Source: Desulfurococcales archaeon (GTDB lineage Archaea; Thermoproteota; Thermoprotei_A; Sulfolobales; Ignisphaeraceae). From it: a DNA stretch of 9,797 bases. The notes beneath the pieces are model-generated. The model did no database searches and was not told the origin of the DNA. It worked only from the letters and a program-made list of their open reading frames with translations. The stretch's first letter is position 1, and each line of letters begins with the position of its first letter. A program made the position numbers and the translations under genes. The stretch lies in assembly GCA_028276605.1 (NCBI GenBank), contig JAPYWC010000026.1, forward strand, positions 1 through 9,797, written 5' to 3'. This document shows, piece after piece, positions 1 through 7,039 of the stretch.

Positions 1-494
1 TATGCCGCACCTCCACTACTCGCTGTGAATTCTAGTACATCTCCTGGGCTACTCTGAGAAGTATCAGCACCTATTGCCAGGACGTAGTTTGCTAGCCCGC
101 TCTCAACATGCACAATTCCTAGCCTAATACCTTCTGCACCAGCCCTGCAAGCGAATTCGAGATCTGCTAAGGGCTTTGAAGGCTTTATTCCTAGAGCTTC
201 AGCCACTATAGTGGCGCTAGGCTTTACTGCATATGGCTTACTTTCTGTACCAAAGTACACTGCATCGATCTTTAGTGGATCTATGCCTGCTCTCTTAATG
301 GCATAGACGGCAGCCTGATAACCTATTGTAATGGCATCCTCATCTACATTGCCTACGGCTTTCTCCTCAATCCATATACCCTTCGTATTCTCCTCATCAA
401 ATCCCCACATAGCTGCTATCTCATCAGCCTTTATTCTGTACTTAGGTATGTAGACACCCCAACCCACAATACCGCTTTTACTACACTTAGGCAT
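1..494 (-). CDS. Hydroxymethylglutaryl-CoA synthase, N-terminal part (runs off the left edge)
   Basis: This open frame encodes the first 164 residues of an archaeal-type HMG-CoA synthase; the rest lies beyond the window. The enzyme condenses acetyl-CoA with acetoacetyl-CoA to make HMG-CoA, the second step of the mevalonate route to archaeal isoprenoid lipids. The thiolase-fold start GIVGWGVYIPKYR (residues 8-20) is visible, followed by FGTESKPYAVKPSA (81-94), which carries the expected general-base Glu84. The motif ADLEFACRAGAE (110-121) contains the nucleophilic Cys116. The ATG at 494 was chosen because AGGTGC (Shine-Dalgarno, complement at 504-509) lies about 9 nt upstream and a TATA box at 532-539 is correctly placed. 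In archaea this gene is often followed by an acetyl-CoA acetyltransferase and a DUF35 protein, which would lie outside the window. Identification rests on the motifs and is firm. Confidence 0.93.
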   Translation of the reverse strand, partial: MPKCSKSGIVGWGVYIPKYRIKADEIAAMWGFDEENTKGIWIEEKAVGNVDEDAITIGYQAAVYAIKRAGIDPLKIDAVYFGTESKPYAVKPSATIVAEALGIKPSKPLADLEFACRAGAEGIRLGIVHVESGLANYVLAIGADTSQSSPGDVLEFTASSGGAA

Positions 495-531
495 AGCGAA
501 TCAGCACCTAGGTTAAGGTTGTTGCAGGGGC

Positions 532-539
532 TATTTAAA
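532..539 (-). promoter_or_regulatory. TATA box for HMG-CoA synthase
   Basis: TTTAAATA on the minus strand, about 26 bp before a likely transcription start near 509. This gives a short leader of roughly 15 nt that holds the AGGTGC ribosome site. Inferred from position and composition only. Confidence 0.5.
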
Positions 540-577
540 GCATCAACACGAAGGAACATCTTTAATTAAGTCAAAGA

Positions 578-585
578 TTTAAATA
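578..585 (+). promoter_or_regulatory. TATA box for the 173-residue gene
   Basis: TTTAAATA on the plus strand, predicting transcription start near 607, about 18 nt before the ATG at 625. With the minus-strand box at 532-539 it forms a compact divergent promoter region (495-624). A second AT-rich stretch at 561-569 is less well placed. Confidence 0.45.
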
Positions 586-624
586 GATGACTCCACTATA
601 AAGTATTAAGCAATGTAAAGAGGT

Positions 625-1146
625 ATGAAGGTGCCTAAGGAAAAGGGAAAGATTGAGCCGTGCAAGATTGCTGAGGACAAGGTTATCAGAGCAGTTACAG
701 AGTGTCTAGAAAAGAGCTGCGAGGAGGTAGCAGTATACGTGGATTACAATGTTGTCAGGCACCCGGCGTTAACAGCCTATGTAATTCTTGTAAATGTAAA
801 TAGTAATACTTTAGCAGAGCTAGAGAATCTTCTTGGCTCTACACTCATTGAAGTGACTCTACCCATTGATGTTGTGTCCGAGCCTCAGCAAACATTAAGC
901 AATATGCTGGATAGAGTATCTGAAGTCAGGATTAGATGCTTGAATGGTTGGATAAGCTATGGATACGCAACTGTGTATAGCCAGTACAGAGTTCCATACA
1001 CAGCTAAGTCATGGTTCTTTACCCCAGAGAACAGGATTGAAAGTACACCTTTACAGCTTAACGATAGTGAGCAGGCTGCATTAATGAAGCTGTTAGATTT
1101 AGTGTTGAAGAAGGTTAGAGAGATTATCTATACCGAGATACTCTAA
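625..1146 (+). CDS. Hypothetical protein, 173 aa
   Basis: I do not recognise this protein. It has no signal peptide or membrane segment. It begins with a Lys-rich stretch (1-9), then a helix with Cys13, Cys27 and Cys32, a beta strand EVAVYVDY (34-41), a hydrophobic strand AYVILVNV (51-58), a middle part rich in beta strands and aromatic residues (100-132), and a C-terminal amphipathic helix (147-168). The start is uncertain: GAGGT at 620-624 touches the ATG at 625, which is too close for a ribosome site, but is 6 nt from an in-frame GTG at 631. That GTG may be the true start unless the ATG is used on a nearly leaderless mRNA. It lies 93 bp upstream of nep1 on the same strand and could be co-transcribed, although nep1 has its own TATA-like element. 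No function is proposed. Confidence 0.75.
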   Translation: MKVPKEKGKIEPCKIAEDKVIRAVTECLEKSCEEVAVYVDYNVVRHPALTAYVILVNVNSNTLAELENLLGSTLIEVTLPIDVVSEPQQTLSNMLDRVSEVRIRCLNGWISYGYATVYSQYRVPYTAKSWFFTPENRIESTPLQLNDSEQAALMKLLDLVLKKVREIIYTEIL

Positions 1147-1200
1147 GCTTAGTCTTTGCGTATCATTGCTATGAGCTCTAAAAGCAGGTTTTAAATGATG

Positions 1201-1210
1201 TTAATATAAA
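1201..1210 (+). promoter_or_regulatory. TATA-like element before nep1
   Basis: TTAATATAAA lies 30-39 bp before the ATG at 1240, implying a leader of about 10 nt. A second candidate, TTTTAAAT, is at 1189-1196. The 93-bp gap after the preceding gene is otherwise featureless. Confidence 0.35.
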
Positions 1211-1239
1211 CTATATCACTAAGTTATATCACGAGGAAT

Positions 1240-1989
1240 ATGTTCAAAGCATCAAAAGAGGTTGTTAAGCCTCTTCACCTAATAATAGCCGAGGCCGCAC
1301 TAGAGCTCGTACCAAAAGAGATTGCTAATGAACCCAGCGTTGTTTTAAACGCTAGGAAAAGAGGTAAAAAGCCTCACGAAACCCTTCTAGACATCACACT
1401 TCACTATAAAGCTATGAAGAAGCTTGATAAGTGGTTTAAACGAGGAAGACCTGACATTGTTCATGTGTCCATGCTTCTCGCGTTATCAAGCCTTCTTAAT
1501 TCATTCAATCTCTTAAGGCTATACATACACACAATAAATGATGAGGTGATATACGTAGATCCATCAACAAGGATTCCGAGAAACTATAACAGATTTGTTG
1601 GGTTAATGGAGCAGTTACTGCTACTAGGTTCTGTTCCCCCCAAAGCTTCAACCCCCTTAATGTATGTTGAGAAGATGTCGCTGAAACAACTCATTGACAG
1701 AATTGGGTGCAACATCTCGGTATTAATGCATGAGAAGGGTATGGTTATGAAACCTCTTGAACTTGGAGAGTACATTGCCGATAAAATGACTAAGGGAATC
1801 GATATTTGTGTTGTTGTTGGGGGTTTTCAGCATGGAGATTTCGAGGAGTCGACACTAAATCTGTTTAAGGAGAAGATATCTCTATATCCTAAGCCACTCG
1901 AAACGTGGACTGTTATATCGATGATTATCAACGCAGTAGAGAATAGCACCAGGATTAGCAACATTATATGGGGTGCAGAGGGAAGATAA
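1240..1989 (+). CDS. nep1: rRNA small-subunit pseudouridine N1-methyltransferase Nep1 (EMG1 family)
   Basis: Nep1 is a SPOUT-class methyltransferase that uses S-adenosylmethionine to methylate N1 of a pseudouridine in helix 35 of 16S rRNA, and it acts in small-subunit assembly. Family signatures appear in order: LHLIIAEAALELVP (12-25), KRGRPDIVH (67-75), YIHTINDEVI (95-104), the RNA-binding block RIPRNYNRFVGLMEQLL (111-127), GGFQHGDF (194-201) and the trefoil-knot end YPKPLETWTV (216-225). The length of 249 residues is somewhat above the roughly 210-230 usual in archaea, partly because of a ten-residue N-terminal extension. No alternative in-frame start removes it, so ATG 1240 is kept. GAGGA at 1233-1237 is very close to the start. 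The usual GGFPHGDF motif has Gln in place of Pro. The gene converges on the ROK kinase, leaving only 17 bp between stop codons. Confidence 0.95.
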   Translation: MFKASKEVVKPLHLIIAEAALELVPKEIANEPSVVLNARKRGKKPHETLLDITLHYKAMKKLDKWFKRGRPDIVHVSMLLALSSLLNSFNLLRLYIHTINDEVIYVDPSTRIPRNYNRFVGLMEQLLLLGSVPPKASTPLMYVEKMSLKQLIDRIGCNISVLMHEKGMVMKPLELGEYIADKMTKGIDICVVVGGFQHGDFEESTLNLFKEKISLYPKPLETWTVISMIINAVENSTRISNIIWGAEGR

Positions 1990-2006
1990 TGAAGAGCTAT
2001 GCGCTG

Positions 2007-3011
2007 CTATAGGTACTGAAGATACTTCAACATTTTTATAAGGGTCTGAGGAGGTCTTGCTGCTAGCGCTACAGCACCTATGAGCACCACATCATCGCCG
2101 AAAGCTGTTGGCTCTATGCGTGGTATTTCTGTGACTACTCCTTGAGACCTTTTTACACCCTCCCTTACCCTATCTATTACCAGCTCCTTGTTCTTAAGAG
2201 CTACTGAGCCCCCCACAACAATGATTTCAGGATCATAGAGGTTTATTACGTTCTCAAAACCCGCTACGTTATACTTATTCACTTCATCAACAATTCTCAG
2301 TGCTAGCTTATCTCCTCGCTTAGCAGCAGAATATATAAGCTCTGAACTTAGATTGCCTTCTCTATAAGCCTTGTATACCTCTGAATCCTTCTCCTCTTCC
2401 GTCAAGCTCCATTCTTCTAGAAGTAGTGATGCGAATCTAGGTATATTTGCGCCACTTGCATATGCCTCCCAATGTCCATAACCTCCACATCCACACCTCA
2501 TCCTACCACTTACATCAACTACTATATGCCCTATTTCATGAGCGTTACCCATTTTACCTAGAAGTAAATTCCCGTTCACAATCATTCCGCCGCCAATACC
2601 GGTACTAATTGTTATGTAAACCACATTCTCATAATCTCTTCCAAGACCAAATATCTTTTCACCCCAAACACCCGCTATGCAATCGTTCGCCATTATGACA
2701 GGTTTCTTAAGTGCTTCCTGAATTGGTTGAGCAAGCTCAAAAGTTCTTATTGGAATGTTAGGAGCATTTATTACAACCCCTCTAGATAGATCCATGGGCC
2801 CTGCAGTACCTATACCAATTGCTTTTATTTTCTCTAGATGCTCCTTGAAGTTGGTTCTAATAGCCTCTACTATGAGGTTTGCTATTGTATACCTATCACC
2901 TTCTCTAGGAGTTTTTACAACAATCTTATTCTCTATGCTTCCATTGCCTGTTGCTAAGGCTATTCTAATCCATGTACCCCCCACATCAACTCCAACAAAG
3001 TATTCTTCCAT
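2007..3011 (-). CDS. ROK-family glucokinase (ATP-dependent sugar kinase)
   Basis: This is probably an ATP-dependent glucokinase or hexokinase of the ROK family, phosphorylating glucose or related hexoses in the cytoplasm. Visible elements are the phosphate-binding loop VGVDVGGTWIRIAL (6-19), GIGTAGPMD (66-74), the catalytic Asp110 in MANDC (107-111), the second ATP motif TISTGIGGG (134-142), the sugar-binding Glu159 and His162 in NAHEIGH (156-162), Glu182, and the adenosine motif IIVVGGSVAL (263-272). In the zinc motif CxCGxxGCxE the third Cys is His180. The start at 3011 places Met five residues before the first strand, as usual in the family, with AGG 8 nt upstream. In-frame ATGs at 3017 and 3056 would add 2 or 15 residues without a better ribosome site. 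It lies 73 bp downstream of apgM on the same strand, probably as one operon. Sugar specificity cannot be read from the sequence. Confidence 0.92.
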   Translation of the reverse strand: MEEYFVGVDVGGTWIRIALATGNGSIENKIVVKTPREGDRYTIANLIVEAIRTNFKEHLEKIKAIGIGTAGPMDLSRGVVINAPNIPIRTFELAQPIQEALKKPVIMANDCIAGVWGEKIFGLGRDYENVVYITISTGIGGGMIVNGNLLLGKMGNAHEIGHIVVDVSGRMRCGCGGYGHWEAYASGANIPRFASLLLEEWSLTEEEKDSEVYKAYREGNLSSELIYSAAKRGDKLALRIVDEVNKYNVAGFENVINLYDPEIIVVGGSVALKNKELVIDRVREGVKRSQGVVTEIPRIEPTAFGDDVVLIGAVALAARPPQTLIKMLKYLQYL

Positions 3012-3084
3012 AATCATTCCCTTAATACGCTCATCAGCACTCTTACCGCACATCATCTAGTCAGTTAGGAGGTGCATACATCAT

Positions 3085-4371
3085 CTACACAGTTTCTTCT
3101 TTTAGCAGTGTAAAAACTTTGTTGAGTAGTTGGTATCCGTGCTGAATCAGTCCAAGTGAGCCTTTAGAGCAGCACTCTGCCTCAGTAAACCTTGATAGTT
3201 TATCGTATTTTCTGAGCCTTTCGCATGCAACAATAATTGGAACTGGATCGCTTGTGTGTGCCTTGACCTCTGGCGGTGTTGCATGGTCTGCTGTAACAAT
3301 AACTGCTACTTCTCTTAGGTTCACCGACTTTAGTAATGGCTGAATGTAGTGCTTATCGATAAGCTCTATTGATTTGACCTTCCTCTCCTTATCACCATCA
3401 TGACCAGGTTCGTCAGGTCCCTTTAGGTGTACATATACAACATCAACACTCTTTAGCAATTCTAATGTTGCTGATAACCTTTCCCTCATATCCTTCTCGA
3501 CGACTCCTGTAGGAGGCTGGACCTCTGCTACAACCATGTTTAAGAGCCTCCCAATACCTTTTTCTACAGGCATTTCAGCAACAATGCCAAACTTCATTCC
3601 ATAGAGCTTCTCAATAGGCGTAATATCTGGGTGCCTATCCTCAGCATCTCTAAGCAGCAGTGCATTCGCTTTTGGAAGTCCTTTTTCAGCCCTCTTCACA
3701 TTTACTGGATGCTTGTCCAGTATCTCTATAACCCTCTCTGTAAACTCATTTACAAGCTCACATGTAGCCCTAGCTTCATCGCTATCATCAAGAGGTGTGC
3801 ATTTAGCTATATATGGTTCAAACCTCTCTAAGGCAATCGAAATCCTGCCGCTACGTCCATAGGCTGGATCTGTGTTTGAAACATTTGCTGAAAGCCTCCT
3901 CTCCTTACTTCCAATAATCACAACAGCTCTGTGCCCAACAGTTGCTATAACTCTTACATAGCCTCCATATTTGCTTAGCTTCATACCATCGAGAGTGGAT
4001 GCAAGTTCCTTTGCTTCAGCAGTTGAAAGGCTTCTACCAACCCTTCTATCAATAATTCTCCTACTTACAGGATCTATCGTAGCAAAATTTGCTCTAAATG
4101 CTACCTCAAAACCATCTCTAATTCTAATCCCTACCCCAAGTGCCTCGAGAAGACCCCGACCAACATTAATTGTTTTAGGATCGTAACCAAGAAGCGAGAA
4201 AACCGCTGCATCACTTTCTGGAGCAGTGACAGCGTCTAACGGGTAAAAGCATCCTGCTACAGCTCTAGAGGCTAAGTAGTCTAGTCCAGGTGTCTTAGCT
4301 ACCTCAAGAGATGTCGGTCTAAATCTCAGGCTATCTGCGACACCATCTAGTACCAGCATCACCACTTTCAT
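3085..4371 (-). CDS. apgM: 2,3-bisphosphoglycerate-independent phosphoglycerate mutase, archaeal ApgM type
   Basis: A member of the alkaline-phosphatase superfamily that interconverts 3- and 2-phosphoglycerate in lower glycolysis and gluconeogenesis. The two-metal site is visible: Asp9 in LVLDG, the phosphoryl-acceptor Ser53 in APESDAAV (50-57), Asp320 and His324 in GPDEPGHDGD (318-327), Asp362-His363 in TADHATP (360-366), and His372. Further family blocks are LLGYDP (60-65), GRGLLEALG (71-79) and AFRANFATID (91-100). The length of 428 residues is normal to slightly long. The ATG at 4371 was chosen because GGTG (complement 4381-4384) lies 9 nt upstream; an in-frame GTG at 4383 is part of that ribosome site and would be a misleading start. 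The segment that usually reads RGAG is RDAED (241-245) here, so a paralogue with altered substrate is possible. It heads a two-gene unit with the ROK kinase. Confidence 0.88.
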   Translation of the reverse strand: MKVVMLVLDGVADSLRFRPTSLEVAKTPGLDYLASRAVAGCFYPLDAVTAPESDAAVFSLLGYDPKTINVGRGLLEALGVGIRIRDGFEVAFRANFATIDPVSRRIIDRRVGRSLSTAEAKELASTLDGMKLSKYGGYVRVIATVGHRAVVIIGSKERRLSANVSNTDPAYGRSGRISIALERFEPYIAKCTPLDDSDEARATCELVNEFTERVIEILDKHPVNVKRAEKGLPKANALLLRDAEDRHPDITPIEKLYGMKFGIVAEMPVEKGIGRLLNMVVAEVQPPTGVVEKDMRERLSATLELLKSVDVVYVHLKGPDEPGHDGDKERKVKSIELIDKHYIQPLLKSVNLREVAVIVTADHATPPEVKAHTSDPVPIIVACERLRKYDKLSRFTEAECCSKGSLGLIQHGYQLLNKVFTLLKEETV

Positions 4372-4406
4372 GAGGTTAAGCACCTAGAGGAATTTATGAG
4401 AACCAC

Positions 4407-4415
4407 AATTAAAAA
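4407..4415 (-). promoter_or_regulatory. TATA-like box for apgM
   Basis: TTTTTAATT on the minus strand, predicting a start near 4386, just upstream of the AGGTGC ribosome site (complement 4380-4385) and the ATG at 4371. It would drive the apgM-ROK unit. Confidence 0.4.
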
Positions 4416-4531
4416 TCCTTAACCTCCGCGAATATAAACACTAGTAATTGTTTAACTCAAAGGGATGTAAAGTTTAATATATGTAACTTCTAAGAGGTCA
4501 TTACACTACCGCCAATTAAACAGATATAAGG

Positions 4532-4539
4532 TTTTAAAC
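4532..4539 (+). promoter_or_regulatory. TATA-like box for the AbrB-PhoU gene
   Basis: TTTTAAAC on the plus strand gives a predicted start near 4560 and a leader of about 20 nt with GAGG at 4567-4570, 10 nt before the ATG. TTTAATATA further upstream (around 4473-4481) is a weaker alternative. The rest of the 209-bp divergent region 4372-4580 shows no clear operator, hairpin or small ORF. Confidence 0.4.
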
Positions 4540-4580
4540 TGTATGTACGTGAGTATAACTGTGTAAGAGGCTCCGAAAAA

Positions 4581-5615
4581 ATGAGACCTGTATTTGCAGG
4601 TGTTAGAAAGGTTATTAGGATTGGAGAGAGAAGTGTTGGCATAACCATTCCTAAGGAGTGGCTCTCTATACTAGGAATAGACCTTGGCTCTAGCGTTGAG
4701 ATAGCACTTGGACCTGGATACCTACTTGTAAAACCATTATCAACGACCTATACAAGAAGGGCTCAAACCATAAAGATTAAACATGATGACCCAGAAGTGC
4801 TTTCAAGACTTATTATAGCAGGCTATATCGAAGGTTTCGACACTATTACTATAGAGGATGGAAAGGATATTGCACGAACAGCTTTTCAAAAGATCTCTAT
4901 GAGGTTGCCAGGTGCAATAGCACTTGAAGGACCTACCTATCGTATCAAGATCTCTGTTGATGAATTCAACACCGATTTAAATGAAGTTATAAACTCCATG
5001 AAGTCGATACTTCTCATGATGTTTGATCTTATAATTGATTACTTCGAAAGCGGCGATAAGCATAAACTTGAGGAGATACTGCGTCTTGATGACGACTTGG
5101 ACAGGCTTCACTTTCTTGGAATAAGAACTATTAAGAGAACGGCATTTAGGGATCCTTCACAAGCCATTGATAGCAGTATTGTGATAAAGAGTTTGGAGCA
5201 TATAGGGGACACATTAGATAGAGCATCCAACACTTTGATCAAGATAGCTGGTGACGCTATTCTATCTAGAGACGTCTGTAGGTCTATATTCAAGGACATC
5301 TTCTCCAAGGTATCATCATACATTTCAAAGGCTATTAACGCTCTCACATCCCAGAATCTAACGCTGGGTATGAAGGTGCTTATCGGCAGGGAGGAACTTG
5401 CAAAAGAGATTATGAGTAGCGCAACTCCATGTCTTGATGTGCCAGGGGTTCTAGGGCTTGTTCACGAAGCCATTGTTGCAGTATATGAGGCTGCAGAGAT
5501 AGCTGAGGTTGCAACAAATAGAATTTTGCTATCTATTGGGAAGACCGAACCTGTTGCAGTGCCAAAGCCTGAAACTGCTGAAGAGTTTCACGAAGAGTCT
5601 GCAGAGACTCAATAA
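4581..5615 (+). CDS. PhoU-domain regulator with N-terminal AbrB/SpoVT-type domain
   Basis: The protein combines a swapped-hairpin AbrB/SpoVT-like domain (about 1-52; RKVIRIGERSVGITIPKEW at 9-27, then LGSSVEIALGPGYLLVKPL) with a helical PhoU-type region (about 135-318). Two PhoU metal-binding helices are visible: EEILRLDDDLDRL (164-176) and SLEHIGDTLDRASN (204-217), with Glu206, Asp210 and Asp213. PhoU proteins sense or relay phosphate status; the AbrB domain suggests DNA binding or dimerisation. This two-domain form is common in archaea, and its precise role is generally unknown. No Pst phosphate transporter gene lies next to it here. A Pro- and Glu-rich tail (322-344) follows the last helix and looks disordered; it is encoded opposite the end of fau-1, which overlaps by 83 bp. 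The ATG at 4581 precedes the AbrB strand by about eight residues and has GAGG 10 nt upstream. Confidence 0.9.
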   Translation: MRPVFAGVRKVIRIGERSVGITIPKEWLSILGIDLGSSVEIALGPGYLLVKPLSTTYTRRAQTIKIKHDDPEVLSRLIIAGYIEGFDTITIEDGKDIARTAFQKISMRLPGAIALEGPTYRIKISVDEFNTDLNEVINSMKSILLMMFDLIIDYFESGDKHKLEEILRLDDDLDRLHFLGIRTIKRTAFRDPSQAIDSSIVIKSLEHIGDTLDRASNTLIKIAGDAILSRDVCRSIFKDIFSKVSSYISKAINALTSQNLTLGMKVLIGREELAKEIMSSATPCLDVPGVLGLVHEAIVAVYEAAEIAEVATNRILLSIGKTEPVAVPKPETAEEFHEESAETQ

Positions 5616-7005
5616 CTCTCTTAGCAGTTTCGTTAGCCATGTAGGCCAAGTCTTCTGGTATAATACCTCTTTTTCTTGCCTCCTCAAATTCTTCGAGATC
5701 CACAAACTTAATTGTTTCTCCTGCTGCAACATCCATTATGAGATCTAAGTACCTTATAGCCTCGCCTTCTGGACACAGCTCTGGTGGTGTATTTATGTTT
5801 ACATATATACCCTTTACAAAGCCGCTTGGATCCATGTACATATGTGCAATGAACCACTCATCTAGAGGTATTATTGTGAGTGCTATATCTCCCGCCTTTC
5901 TCTCTACACCAAGACCATCATATATGCCTTCCCTCTTAATAACCCTTCTCCCAACAAGCGTTAGACCAAATTTAGTATATGTTGCTTGAAGAATGCTTAT
6001 GGGGCCTATTTCGATGAATCCTCTACCAGGAACCTCATGCTTGAGCACCACATCTTTACCCACAATGCTCTTGGCTATACTTTCCTTTATCTCCTTCTCC
6101 ATAACATCTCTTGGTACCTTCACAGATATTCTGTCAAGGAAGTCTACGCATACACTCATGTGTTTGCCACAAGTTCTTAACATATGGTGGTAAGGTACTG
6201 ATGGGGCTACACTGCTTCTAATTGAATCAAGGTACTCTTTTGCTGGTCTGGAAAGGGTTAGAAATGCTATTGCTTCACCTTGAAGCACTATAGTAGGTTC
6301 TGTAATACTTTTGCTTCTAAGCTTCATAGCCTCGTCAATTGCTGATTCTAGATCGCTTGCGATTTTCTCTATGGTTGCAGATTTTGCAGAACTTCTCCAC
6401 CTAATACTAAAGCCCTGTCTAATCACTTGGTTTGATAAGGAACTTAAGAGCGACCTCCTATCATAATCCCTTATATGCTCACTAAAGAACACCTTACCCT
6501 CTTTATCGTCTAGCAGCACTAATGTATCCCTGATCACTGCCACACCAGGTAATGCAACAGCTCTGCCATTACCAAATCTCTGCTTAGGCTTTACAATGTG
6601 GACTACAGCAACTGCCCCTTCTATACACTCCCTTATATTCTGTATCACAACCTCTCTACCATCACCAAGAGTCCCTATACACCTACCCATCCTATCGTAA
6701 CCTACTATCTTTACAGCAACTGTTGTGTATGGACCTAGCTCATCGAATACATGTACTGTGAAAGGCACCCTGCTGATGAGCTCTTCTAGCAAAGCTAGTA
6801 CAGCGTCACGATAACCAACAACTACAAGTGTGTTTGGATCCTCTTCACTATCCTTTACCGTAGCGTGTGGCGGTACCTCAGATCTTTCAGCAATACCCAA
6901 CCTTTCAGCAAGTTTCTTAGAGACATCAACAAGCTCAAAACCTGCATCCATAATTATTTTTGCTAGCGCTGTTGCATAAACACCTCTAACCCTATAGTAG
7001 TACAT
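5533..7005 (-). CDS. fau-1: Ribonuclease FAU-1 family protein (S1-like plus DUF402)
   Basis: FAU-1 is an archaeal RNA-binding ribonuclease, described in Thermococcales as binding AU-rich RNA and taking part in rRNA (5S precursor) maturation. The family N-terminus RVRGVYATALAKIIMDAGFE (5-24) is clear. A probable beta-rich S1-like segment spans about 93-140, and the C-terminal DUF402 domain about 345-465, with acidic and aromatic residues in WFIAHMYMDPSG (384-395), GIYVNINTP (399-407) and YLDLIMDVA (419-427), then FVDLEEFEEA (434-443). The length of 490 is near the family norm. The last 28 residues (about 463-490) are a Gln- and Leu-rich tail encoded opposite the AbrB-PhoU gene. ATG 7005 is the only reasonable start, with a weak AAGGT close to it. 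It lies 34 bp downstream of the UPF0147 gene and is probably co-transcribed, although ATTATAG in that gap (7034-7039 on the complement) could be a separate promoter. Confidence 0.9.
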   Translation of the reverse strand: MYYYRVRGVYATALAKIIMDAGFELVDVSKKLAERLGIAERSEVPPHATVKDSEEDPNTLVVVGYRDAVLALLEELISRVPFTVHVFDELGPYTTVAVKIVGYDRMGRCIGTLGDGREVVIQNIRECIEGAVAVVHIVKPKQRFGNGRAVALPGVAVIRDTLVLLDDKEGKVFFSEHIRDYDRRSLLSSLSNQVIRQGFSIRWRSSAKSATIEKIASDLESAIDEAMKLRSKSITEPTIVLQGEAIAFLTLSRPAKEYLDSIRSSVAPSVPYHHMLRTCGKHMSVCVDFLDRISVKVPRDVMEKEIKESIAKSIVGKDVVLKHEVPGRGFIEIGPISILQATYTKFGLTLVGRRVIKREGIYDGLGVERKAGDIALTIIPLDEWFIAHMYMDPSGFVKGIYVNINTPPELCPEGEAIRYLDLIMDVAAGETIKFVDLEEFEEARKRGIIPEDLAYMANETAKRVIESLQTLRETLQQFQALALQQVRSSQ

Positions 7006-7039
7006 GACCTTAAACCCTGGACATACAGCATACTATAAT

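Noticed and set aside
2755..3060. 101-codon plus-strand frame antisense to the ROK kinase
   Set aside because: It is a shadow of the conserved kinase N-terminus, and its hydrophobic translation reflects the complement.
3068..3074. Perfect GGAGGTG Shine-Dalgarno sequence on the plus strand
   Set aside because: No start codon with an open frame follows at suitable distance; it lies antisense in the spacer between apgM and the ROK kinase.
3631..4186. Plus-strand frames of 66 and 71 codons opposite apgM
   Set aside because: They mirror conserved apgM coding sequence and have no supporting upstream signals.
4369..4383. In-frame GTG at 4383 as start of apgM, adding four residues
   Set aside because: The GTG is part of the AGGTGC ribosome site, and the ATG at 4371 begins directly with the conserved first strand at proper spacing.
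5509..6193. Several short plus-strand frames and one minus frame of 64-83 codons opposite or inside fau-1
   Set aside because: They lie opposite or out of frame with FAU-1, whose family blocks are continuous, and lack their own ribosome sites or protein-like patterns.
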